Shown piece after piece: positions 1 through 6,184 of a stretch of DNA of 11,172 nt (position 1 is its first letter; each line of letters opens with the position of its first letter). The DNA comes from JBEIDK01 sp040383485 (GTDB lineage Bacteria; Bacteroidota; Bacteroidia; UBA4408), in assembly GCA_040383485.1 (NCBI GenBank), contig JBEIDK010000110.1, positions 1 through 11,172 of the forward strand, written 5' to 3'. Below the pieces are notes generated by a model. It was not told the origin of the DNA and did no database searches. It saw only the letters and a program-made list of their open reading frames with translations. A program made the translations under genes and the position numbers.

Positions 1-1746
1 AATTATTTTTATTTGAACGTTTTTAGCTTCAGAATATTTGACAATGTTTTGTAAAAGCTCTTGAATAATTCTATATAAATTAACTTCAATTAAATCGCCA
101 AGCCTCTCAATAATTCCATTTTCTATTAATACTATTTTTATTTTTTTAGCATCATTTATTTTTTCTACCACTTCGTACAATGCCGCCGACAGTCCAAGTT
201 TACTTAATGAACTTGGCATCATTAAATGAGAAATACCTCTTAGCTCATTACATGAATCATCAATTAAGGCTAGTGTTTTTTCGAAATGTTCTTTTTCTTC
301 TTCAAGTACTTCTAAAGAAGCAACATTCATTTTTACTGCCGAAAGCATTTGCCCAATTCCATCATGTAATTCTTCAGCAATTCTTTTTCTTTCCACTTCT
401 TGTGTAATTATTATTGACCTTAATCTTAGTTGCTCTTGTTTTAAAAGCTCATTAGCTAGCAGTTTTTCTTGATTATGTTTGTAATTGTTATACAATAGGA
501 ATGAAGCAATAATAACTAAAAATAGAATTAGTAAACTAATGTAAATTAATTGCTGTTTTCTTTGCAGTTCAAGCGATTTTATTGAGTTTTCAGCAGCTAG
601 TGTTTTATTGATATTTTCTTTTTTTTCAACCTCAAACCGTGTGCTCATTTCTGCCATTTGTTTACTATTATCTTCAGTAAAAATAGTATCATTTAAAAAG
701 GTAGATTTATGTAAATTGGATAGTGCTTCTTTTACATTTCCTGTTTGTTCGAAATAATATGTAAGCATGTCGTAAGCTTTTTTTCTTTCAGTTTTGAGGC
801 CCACTTCAATGCTTATCCTTAATGATTCGTCAATTAATTTTTTGGCATTTTTTAAGTTCTTAAAATGGATTTCAATACCTGCAAGTCCTAACCCTGAAGA
901 GGCAATACCTTTTTTGTCTCCAATTTTTTTTCTCAAATTGTAGCTTTCTGAAGCAAATTTTAAAGCATCATCATATTTATTTAATTTTTCACAAGCCGCA
1001 CTTAGGTTTATTAATGCAGTTGATATTAGTATTTTGTCACCTAAGCCTTTCATTATTTCTGTCGATTTCAGAAAATTATCATACGCTTTTTGGTAATTCA
1101 ATTCTTCTAAATAAATATTTCCTGTATTTAAATAGGATGCGCCTAAACCTGCCTTATCATTTATTTTTTCTCTAATTGCAATTGCTTGTTTATGATATTC
1201 AATTGCTTTTATATTGTTGTTATTGTTGTACATCAGTACAGCAATATTATTGTATGTATTGCCTACAGCAACATCTATTTTTAGTTTTTCAAATATTTTT
1301 AATGCTGCAAATTGATAGTTTAACGCCTCTTTGATGTTACCTCTTTCTTGGTTGATGATACCCAACTTATTATAAACGGCTGCAATTCCTTTCTCGTCTT
1401 TTAATTTTTTCCTTATTTCTAATGCCTTTCCTAATAGTTCTATAGATTTTGAGTAGTCTCTTTTATCGGTAAAAATAATTGCTAAATCATTATATCCTTG
1501 GGCTTCGCCTATTGCATAATTTATTTCTTTCGAATATTCAATTGCTTTATTGCCATATGCTATCGCTTTTTCTTGAGATATAGAGCGGTAATACCAAGTA
1601 AGGTCATTATAAATTTTGGCTTTTGTTGTGTCGTTGGTTAATGGTATTTGCTTTTCTAGACTATCAATCAAGTCTTGAACTTGCGCATTTACTGAAGACA
1701 CAAGAATTGAGAAGACACAAAAAGAGGTAATAAATTTAAGTTTCAT
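1..1746 (-). CDS. TPR-containing sensor histidine kinase (HisKA_3/NarL type), C-terminus cut by window edge
   Basis: My translation gives 582 uninterrupted codons from an ATG at 1744-1746 to the window edge. Residues 1-21 look like a signal peptide (MKLKFITSF... ending VNAQ). Residues about 25-330 consist of TPR-like units of about 40 residues, then a likely coiled coil, then one membrane segment at about 399-418. The cytoplasmic part has an H-box typical of HisKA_3 kinases, ERKRIAEELHDGIGQ, with H461 as the likely phosphoacceptor. The ATPase N-box begins at 563 (ELLQNIVKYSEA, N567); the G-boxes lie off the window. In Bacteroidota such periplasmic-TPR kinases usually pair with a LuxR/NarL-type regulator, which may lie beyond position 1. 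The start is 83 bp downstream of the MerR-like gene on the same strand, so co-transcription is possible. The signal is unknown. Confidence 0.9.
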   Translation of the reverse strand, partial: MKLKFITSFCVFSILVSSVNAQVQDLIDSLEKQIPLTNDTTKAKIYNDLTWYYRSISQEKAIAYGNKAIEYSKEINYAIGEAQGYNDLAIIFTDKRDYSKSIELLGKALEIRKKLKDEKGIAAVYNKLGIINQERGNIKEALNYQFAALKIFEKLKIDVAVGNTYNNIAVLMYNNNNNIKAIEYHKQAIAIREKINDKAGLGASYLNTGNIYLEELNYQKAYDNFLKSTEIMKGLGDKILISTALINLSAACEKLNKYDDALKFASESYNLRKKIGDKKGIASSGLGLAGIEIHFKNLKNAKKLIDESLRISIEVGLKTERKKAYDMLTYYFEQTGNVKEALSNLHKSTFLNDTIFTEDNSKQMAEMSTRFEVEKKENINKTLAAENSIKSLELQRKQQLIYISLLILFLVIIASFLLYNNYKHNQEKLLANELLKQEQLRLRSIIITQEVERKRIAEELHDGIGQMLSAVKMNVASLEVLEEEKEHFEKTLALIDDSCNELRGISHLMMPSSLSKLGLSAALYEVVEKINDAKKIKIVLIENGIIERLGDLIEVNLYRIIQELLQNIVKYSEAKNVQIKII

Positions 1747-1812
1747 CTAAAAAAATATAGTTACCAAGTCACAAATAATTAAAATTATTTAAAGGTAAGA
1801 AAGTAATATTTT

Positions 1813-1826
1813 TTAGATGTATCTAA
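1813..1826. promoter_or_regulatory. Short palindrome between the MerR-like gene and the kinase
   Basis: TTAGAT-GT-ATCTAA is a perfect 6+6 inverted repeat just past the stop of the MerR-like gene and about 67 bp before the kinase start. No T-run follows on the minus strand, so it does not look like an intrinsic terminator. It could be an operator, but such AT-rich palindromes also arise by chance. Confidence 0.2.
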
Positions 1827-1829
1827 TTA

Positions 1830-2702
1830 TTAAATATGCTGCTTCAACTCTTCAGGGTTTTTGAAGAATATTACATTCTTCAAGTTCAGCTTTTCAAGCC
1901 CCATTGTTTGATAGCCTGATAATAAAATTGTTTTATGTGGCAATTCTTTCGATAAGGTTTGAACATATTCTGAAACTTTTTTAGGCTTTATTCCTGAAGT
2001 TAAAATTGAAATTACATAAGAGCAATTGCTATCATTAGCTACTCTAACTGCATCTTCAAATGGCACCGATTGCCCTAAATAAATTGTTTTGTGATTTGCT
2101 TTTCGGATTAAGAAATTGTAGTAAAGCAAACTTATTTCATGCAACTCGTTTTCTGGAAGATAAAGCATGTATTTAGTGCCATTGTCCTTTAATTTAACAA
2201 CTTGGCCATCAATGGCTGAGATTAATTTTTGACGAATTAAATGCGTAATAAAATGTTCTTGGCCAGGATAAATACTATTTGTGCGCCATAGCACGCCAAC
2301 CTTTATAAGGAAAGGATACATAATGTTGGTTAAAGTATCTTCAATTCCAAATTTTAGAATATTGTTTGATACTATACTTTCAAATCTTTGCTCATCCATT
2401 TCTACCATCGCCATTACCAAATTTTCTATTTGATTATTGAATGAATGTTCTTCTGATAGTATTTCTGATGTCTTATTCGAAATTTGTTCGTTGCTTAGTT
2501 TGGCTATTTTCGAAATTTTTACACCATTATTATTAAGCAACGATACATTTAATAGCTTTAACATATCTGAATTGCTATACAACCTAATATTGGTATCAGT
2601 TCTGAGCGGGGTAAGTATGTTATATCTCACCTCCCAAATGCGCAGAGTGTGTGCTTTTATGCCAGAAATGTTTTCTAAATCTTTGATAGAATATGTTACC
2701 AT
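1830..2702 (-). CDS. MerR-family regulator with CarH-like cobalamin-binding domain
   Basis: 290 residues, a normal length for CarH/LitR-type regulators. Residues 3-70 form a MerR winged helix (YSIKDLENISGIKAHTLRIWE, then NIRLYSNSDMLKLL). Residues about 90-165 match the helical cap and residues 175-290 the Rossmann-like B12 domain. The cap carries the Wx9EH signature of adenosylcobalamin photoreceptors: W139, E149, H150. H188 in ENELHEIS fits the lower axial cobalt ligand of the ExHxxG motif, but the glycine is S191. The residue after the Trp, His132 in Thermus CarH and the upper ligand after illumination, is R140. From family knowledge the protein should bind DNA as a B12-controlled repressor; whether it senses light is uncertain. 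No carotenoid or photolyase gene lies nearby, so its targets are unknown. Confidence 0.88.
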   Translation of the reverse strand: MVTYSIKDLENISGIKAHTLRIWEVRYNILTPLRTDTNIRLYSNSDMLKLLNVSLLNNNGVKISKIAKLSNEQISNKTSEILSEEHSFNNQIENLVMAMVEMDEQRFESIVSNNILKFGIEDTLTNIMYPFLIKVGVLWRTNSIYPGQEHFITHLIRQKLISAIDGQVVKLKDNGTKYMLYLPENELHEISLLYYNFLIRKANHKTIYLGQSVPFEDAVRVANDSNCSYVISILTSGIKPKKVSEYVQTLSKELPHKTILLSGYQTMGLEKLNLKNVIFFKNPEELKQHI

Positions 2703-2779
2703 AATTATGTATTTTGTTTAACAGTAATAGAACAAAGACAATTAATTAGTTAAATTGTTTATTCTTTCGCAAATAAATA

Positions 2780-2789
2780 TAAACGTTTA
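2780..2789. promoter_or_regulatory. Candidate operator upstream of the MerR/B12 regulator
   Basis: TAAACGTTTA is a perfect 10-bp palindrome in the 129-bp gap between pfkA and the MerR-like gene, about 77 bp upstream of the latter's start. MerR-type regulators often bind palindromes near their own promoter, so autoregulation is possible. I found no convincing complete -33/-7 promoter in this gap. Confidence 0.25.
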
Positions 2790-2831
2790 ATAAACTGGTA
2801 ATAAATTAGAAATAAATTGAATGTGTAGTTT

Positions 2832-3815
2832 TTATAACGATAAAATTTCTACCATCCTTAATAAATTGGGATTTAATTCTTCAATATGTTTCACTGCATT
2901 TTCAAATGGAGTATAAGCTATTTCTTTGTTCAAAATTCCCACCATACTTGCTTGTTTTCCTTCAAGCAAACCTTCAACTGCAGCAAAACCTAAGCGGCTA
3001 GCGAGTACACGGTCACTGCATGATGGAGAACCACCACGCTGTATATGTCCAAGCACTGTAATTCTTGTATCAAAATTATCGAATTTTGCTTTTATTGATT
3101 CAGCTACTTTAAATGCGCCGCCACTGTCATCGCCTTCGGCAACAATGATTATCTTCGATGCCTTGTCCTTTCTTCCTTTTTCTAGTCGTTTAAATAGGTT
3201 TGGTAAATCGTTTTTTGATTCTGGAATAAGAATGGCTTCGGCACCTGTACCAATGCCACTCCTAAGCGCTATTAGTCCTGCATCTTTACCCATCACCTCA
3301 ACAATAAATAATCTATCATGACTTTCTGCAGTATCTCTAATTTTATCAACTGCCTCTACAACTGTATTCAATGCAGTATCATAACCTATTGTAAAATCGG
3401 TACCAAACAGGTCATTGTCTATTGTACCTGCAATTCCAATGATTGGCACTTTAAAAGTTTTTCCAAATTCATCGGCACCTTTAAAAGTTCCGTTACCACC
3501 TATGGTAATTAAGGCATCAATATTTTCAATAGAAACTTGTCTATAAGCCCGGTCCATACCTTCTTTGGTCATGAATCTTGGACTACGGGCAGTTTTTAAA
3601 ATGGTACCACCCCTCTGTATAATATTCGATACCGACTTAGCATTCATATGCACAAAGTCGCCATCAATCAAACCATCATATCCGTGTCTAATTCCAATTA
3701 CTTCAATACCATGATAAGTTGCAGTTCTTACAACCGCACGAATACAAGCATTCATTCCCGGAGAATCGCCACCAGAAGTTAAAAGTCCTATTTTTTTTAT
3801 TTTTGATGTGCTCAT
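2832..3815 (-). CDS. pfkA: ATP-type 6-phosphofructokinase
   Basis: 327 residues, full length for a bacterial PfkA. It phosphorylates fructose 6-phosphate to fructose 1,6-bisphosphate, the committed step of glycolysis, in the cytoplasm. Visible motifs: GGDSPGMNACIRAVVR (from residue 15) at the nucleotide site, TIDND (131-135) with catalytic D133 and D135, R168 in HDR and the VMG segment (174-176) for sugar binding, and GHIQRGGSP (276-284). The phosphate-binding loop reads IGGNGTFKGA: G109 keeps the ATP-type glycine, but N108 stands where E. coli Asp103 contacts Mg-ATP. The start MSTSKIKK is the only well-placed ATG. It lies 64 bp downstream of gldD on the same strand and has its own candidate -7 box. 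Function is nearly certain; the N108 change could affect metal handling. Confidence 0.96.
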   Translation of the reverse strand: MSTSKIKKIGLLTSGGDSPGMNACIRAVVRTATYHGIEVIGIRHGYDGLIDGDFVHMNAKSVSNIIQRGGTILKTARSPRFMTKEGMDRAYRQVSIENIDALITIGGNGTFKGADEFGKTFKVPIIGIAGTIDNDLFGTDFTIGYDTALNTVVEAVDKIRDTAESHDRLFIVEVMGKDAGLIALRSGIGTGAEAILIPESKNDLPNLFKRLEKGRKDKASKIIIVAEGDDSGGAFKVAESIKAKFDNFDTRITVLGHIQRGGSPSCSDRVLASRLGFAAVEGLLEGKQASMVGILNKEIAYTPFENAVKHIEELNPNLLRMVEILSL

Positions 3816-3863
3816 TTTTCTTAGTGTATAAATAACATTAATACCTATTTTACTATATCATTA

Positions 3864-3871
3864 CAAATGTA
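3864..3871 (-). promoter_or_regulatory. Candidate -7 promoter element for pfkA
   Basis: On the minus strand the sequence reads TACATTTG, an exact match to the Bacteroidota -7 consensus TAnnTTTG, 48 bp upstream of the pfkA start. No TTTG at the usual -33 spacing is visible. The box sits inside a short inverted repeat, TTACA-AA-TGTAA (3861-3872), which could serve as an operator. Confidence 0.4.
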
Positions 3872-3879
3872 ATATTTTT

Positions 3880-4467
3880 TTATTTCCATGATAAGGTGCT
3901 AACAAAATGTTGTATATCTTTTGTGATATAATCATTTACAGGTGCCAAGGAGTCTGCGTTTGGTGGTACATTAAAATAAAATGCACCTCTAATAAAATGT
4001 TTTGTGCTATCAGTTACATAAAATTGTAATGTTGATGCAGCATTACCTCTTATTTGGTAAACTGTTCCAAATACTTTTTTATCAGGAAACGAAATGATAT
4101 TTTCATCAATGGCTTCTGCTTTAACAGTGTGCTTATAAGCAAGTGTGCGCGACTCATCCAAATGCTTTTGTAAGTCGTTATTAATGCCAAAATAGCTGAG
4201 GTGTAATGTTGCTCTAAATGGAACAAACTCTAAGTTCATCCAGTACTTTCCATTTTGTGAACCATTGTATGGAACTGCAATGGAATAAAAAGGATACTCA
4301 AAAGAGTAAGGATAAATGGTGTCGAAGCTTAAATATTCTTTTTTAGGAAAGTCAATTCTGAAATATCCTGTTGGTTTAGGAGCAAACTCCGGCTCACATG
4401 AACTAAAAGCCATTGCGATTATCAATATCAAACTTGAGGAGACAAAAGTAAGTTTATGTTTATACAT
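3880..4467 (-). CDS. gldD: Gliding motility lipoprotein GldD
   Basis: 195 residues, the usual GldD length. It has a lipoprotein signal peptide (hydrophobic residues 8-20, FSSC with lipidated C24). Next comes the family's typical opening, APKPTGYFRIDFPKKEY (29-45), then a beta-rich domain with SFEYPFYSIAVPY, a segment on intracellular fate (AIDENIISFPDKKVFGTVYQI) and a conserved end, HFIRGAFYFNVPPNADSLAPV. In Flavobacterium johnsoniae GldD is required for gliding and T9SS function; the T9SS cargo at 9915-10829 fits with an active system here. In known loci gldE usually sits next to gldD, but here 890 bp of non-coding repeat sequence precedes it. The ATG at 4465-4467 is directly before the signal peptide. 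Identification is from the motif pattern and is firm. Confidence 0.92.
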   Translation of the reverse strand: MYKHKLTFVSSSLILIIAMAFSSCEPEFAPKPTGYFRIDFPKKEYLSFDTIYPYSFEYPFYSIAVPYNGSQNGKYWMNLEFVPFRATLHLSYFGINNDLQKHLDESRTLAYKHTVKAEAIDENIISFPDKKVFGTVYQIRGNAASTLQFYVTDSTKHFIRGAFYFNVPPNADSLAPVNDYITKDIQHFVSTLSWK

Positions 4468-4729
4468 TGTTTCAATTTCTCATTTAGTAATTCTCTAATA
4501 ATTCATCTTTATTAATATTTGATAAATATAAAAAGTAGATGATTAATTCTTAAACTAGTTTTGCCTACAATAATATATTATTTGCGTCACTTAGAGGTTG
4601 AATTTTTGTTAAGATTTTTTTGATTTGTTCTTTATTACATCCATTCTTATTCTTTAGAAATAGGCAATCTCTAATCATGTTTCACTTTTTATTTAGTCAA
4701 GATTCAAAAAGTCGTTATGAAATTAAACC

Positions 4730-4753
4730 TTACTTTTCCTTGATGAAAAGTAA
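4730..4753. repeat. Small palindromic repeat (TTACTTTTC/GAAAAGTAA hairpin)
   Basis: TTACTTTTC, loop CTTGAT, GAAAAGTAA forms a perfect 9-bp stem with a 6-base loop. From memory, very similar words (ACTTTTCCTTGATGAAAAGT) recur between genes in many Bacteroidota genomes; that should be confirmed by search. It has no flanking T-run and is not next to a gene end, so it is more likely a dispersed repeat than a terminator. Confidence 0.6.
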
Positions 4754-4810
4754 CAACCATGAAGTGCTCATGAATACCAATTGAAAAACAAAATTATATG
4801 AATAAAAATT

Positions 4811-4826
4811 ATCCGCCGCGGCGGAT
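4811..4826. repeat. 16-bp perfect GC-rich palindrome
   Basis: ATCCGCCGCGGCGGAT reads the same on both strands and stands out as a block of G and C in AT-rich DNA. A relative with the same TCCGC-N4-GCGGA plan lies at 6079-6092, inside the palindrome after the toxin-antitoxin pair. Confidence 0.7.
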
Positions 4827-4889
4827 GATTTTGCTCCTATGGTCGCAATTTGATTGCTCATCTTTCATAATTCTTTTGTTAATTAGTGA

Positions 4890-5020
4890 GATGCCTCATT
4901 TCATTCGGCATGACAATTCATTGGATATGACAAAGAGGAGTAGAAAGTACGCTTCGCGCACTTTCTACTCCTCTACATCTATAATAAAATTAGTTATTAT
5001 ACTTAATGTAATGAGGTATG
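4890..5020. repeat. 131-bp composite inverted-repeat element, copy 1
   Basis: Left arm 4890-4915 (GATGCCTC...GGCATGACA), spacer of 18, hairpin 4934-4974, spacer of 20, inverted right arm 4995-5020 matching the left arm at 18 of 26 positions. The hairpin has a perfect 15-bp lower stem (AGAGGAGTAGAAAGT and its complement), one A-C mismatch, three more pairs and a TTC loop, giving a CGC-TTC-GCG apex. Each arm is itself a weak palindrome (ATGCC/GGCAT in the left arm). Copy 2 at 9028-9158 has the same total length and part order. It resembles a REP/BIME or MITE-like non-autonomous element; no mobilising gene is in the window. Confidence 0.75.
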
Positions 5021-5262
5021 TGAGTTGTATTAAGAATGATGTTGATTGAATTGAAAAACCAAAAAGAATGAGGCCTCTAGAGCTTTGAACGACAATGCTG
5101 GAAAGCTTAATAAATTCGGAGATTAATGGTTATATTATTTTATAAATAATTAGTTTGAAACATCTGATTTTATTAAATTTTATGCTTTTGATAAACAACT
5201 ATTTAATAAAGTAAATTCGATTTCAAGGTTGATGTATTGTAAAATAAATTTCACAGAAAGGA

Positions 5263-5271
5263 GTTATATGC
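5263..5271 (+). other. Left boundary candidate of a cassette-like unit (GTTATATGC)
   Basis: GTTATATGC lies 87 bp before the toxin start. Its inverted partner GCGTATAAC (6023-6031) lies just after the antitoxin and matches at 8 of 9 positions. Such paired GTTATAY / RTATAAC boundaries would suit an integron-like cassette, but a 9-bp match in AT-rich DNA is weak alone. Confidence 0.25.
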
Positions 5272-5320
5272 GATTTTAGCGGCCTGTTAAACTCTAAAGA
5301 CAAAGGAAATTTTTAAAACA

Positions 5321-5353
5321 TTGTTTCACTTTAGGTAAACTTTAGTATATTTG
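5321..5353 (+). promoter_or_regulatory. Candidate promoter of the toxin-antitoxin operon
   Basis: TATATTTG (5346-5353) exactly matches the Bacteroidota -7 consensus TAnnTTTG. TTGT (5321-5324) lies 21 bp upstream at the -33 position. The box ends only 4 bp before the GTG start of the toxin, so the transcript would begin at or next to the start codon. Confidence 0.5.
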
Positions 5354-5357
5354 TTCT

Positions 5358-5705
5358 GTGTTTAAAAATCAGAAACATAGAAAAATTATATTCTATAAAG
5401 ACTACTTCCAAGACTTTTTTGACAAACAATCTAAAAAGGTTAAAGCCAAAATTATTTGGACTTTTGACTTAGTTGAAGACTTGTCAAGAGTTCCAGAAAC
5501 ATATTTGAAACACATTGAGAGCACCGATGGACTTTATGAAATTCGTGTTCAACTTGGGAGTGACATATTTCGCATTTTCTGTTTTTTTGACCATGGTCAA
5601 TTGGTAGTTTTAGCAAATGGTTTCCAAAAGAAAACGCAAAAGACACCGAAAAAAGAAATTGAATTAGCAATTAAAATAAAAGCAGAATATGAAGACGAAA
5701 AATAA
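5358..5705 (+). CDS. Type II toxin, RelE/HigB superfamily (phage Gp49-like)
   Basis: 115 residues, typical of this toxin family. Recognisable segments are HRKIIFYKDYFQDFFDKQ (8-24), a helical region to about 56, DGLYEIRVQLGSDIFRIFCFFD (57-78) and LVVLANGFQKKTQKTPKKEI (82-101), a pattern shared by many Bacteroidota Gp49-like toxins. By family knowledge these are mRNA-cleaving, ribosome-dependent nucleases; likely active residues include R63, R72 and the basic KKTQK segment. The toxin gene comes first and overlaps the antitoxin by 17 bases, the usual order for HigBA-type pairs. The start is GTG, since no ATG is available in frame upstream of the conserved core. With the -7 box 4 bp away, it may be translated from a leaderless or nearly leaderless mRNA. 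Confidence 0.9.
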   Translation: MFKNQKHRKIIFYKDYFQDFFDKQSKKVKAKIIWTFDLVEDLSRVPETYLKHIESTDGLYEIRVQLGSDIFRIFCFFDHGQLVVLANGFQKKTQKTPKKEIELAIKIKAEYEDEK

Positions 5706-5994
5706 GAACTTAACAACTCTGGAAGAGTTTAAAGAAAAAAATTACGGCCGACGCGGGACTAAAAAGCGTGACGAACTAGAAGCTGGTTATGAAAGTTTTA
5801 AAATGGGTGCTTTAATTCACGACACTCGCATAGAAATGGGATTGACACAAGAACAACTAGCAGAAAAAGTTGGGACGACAAAATCATATATATCTAAAAT
5901 TGAGAACAACATAAAAGAAGCTCGAATTTCGACACTTCAAAAAATTGTTGAACTTGGTTTTGGTGGACACTTAGAATTATCAATAAAAATATAG
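5689..5994 (+). CDS. XRE-family antitoxin (helix-turn-helix)
   Basis: 101 residues. The N-terminal 35 residues are charged and probably flexible; residues 41-95 form a Cro/C1-type HTH, with IHDTRIEMGLTQEQLAEKVG (43-62) followed by the recognition helix TTKSYISKIEN (63-73). It ends in a short beta-type tail, GGHLELSIKI. By family knowledge it neutralises the upstream toxin and represses the operon, often with the toxin as co-repressor. The ATG at 5689 lies inside the last codons of the toxin gene, so translation is probably coupled. Pairing with the toxin is inferred from the overlap and the matching families. Confidence 0.9.
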   Translation: MKTKNKNLTTLEEFKEKNYGRRGTKKRDELEAGYESFKMGALIHDTRIEMGLTQEQLAEKVGTTKSYISKIENNIKEARISTLQKIVELGFGGHLELSIKI

Positions 5995-6022
5995 TTGACG
6001 ACTTTTCCGTGGAAAGAAAACC

Positions 6023-6151
6023 GCGTATAACAACACCTACAAGTAATTGACAGTTCAGTGGTTTAGTTAAGTTTTGTGTCCGCGGTGGCGGATTCATTGC
6101 TGGTTGACAGTTTCGTGCTTCGAAATCGCCAACTTCTTGTAGCTGCAAACC
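6023..6151. repeat. Long imperfect palindrome after the antitoxin, attC-like
   Basis: The segment starts with GCGTATAAC and contains CTACAAG (6037-6043) facing CTTGTAG (6136-6142), with pairing extending inward past ATTG/CAAC-type positions. TTGACAGTT occurs in both halves (6047-6055 and 6104-6112). A GC hairpin, TCCGC-GGTG-GCGGA (6079-6092), lies near the centre. Size (about 130 bp), bulged pairing and location directly downstream of a toxin-antitoxin pair recall integron attC sites. The expected right-hand GTTATAY core is degenerate (CTTTAAA), and no integrase is in the window. It could equally be a dispersed repeat or serve as the operon's terminator. Confidence 0.5.
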
Positions 6152-6184
6152 TTTAAAAAGGAAATAAAACATCCAAATGAAGAT

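Larger units (their letters stand above)
4468..5345. other. Non-coding region rich in palindromic repeats
   Basis: No credible gene is visible in these 878 bp; the one longer open frame (4798-5049) is composed of repeat sequence and has no protein-like character. The region holds a 9-bp-stem hairpin (4730-4753), a GC palindrome (4811-4826) and a 131-bp composite inverted-repeat element (4890-5020). The 11-bp word AATTGAAAAAC occurs at 4779-4789 and again at 5049-5059, bracketing the last two. Positions 5061-5262 show nothing I recognise. Confidence 0.8.

Noticed and set aside
180..407. Open frame of 75 codons on the plus strand
   Set aside because: It lies antisense to the histidine kinase region, whose minus-strand frame shows clear H-box and N-box motifs.
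4890..5020. Insertion sequence
   Set aside because: No transposase frame and the element is only 131 bp; at most it is a non-autonomous element.
4798..5049. Open frame of 83 codons on the plus strand
   Set aside because: It runs through the GC palindrome and the composite inverted-repeat element, and its translation has no protein-like pattern.
5894..6172. Minus-strand open frame of 92 codons
   Set aside because: It overlaps the antitoxin antisense and then runs into the attC-like palindrome; no family features.
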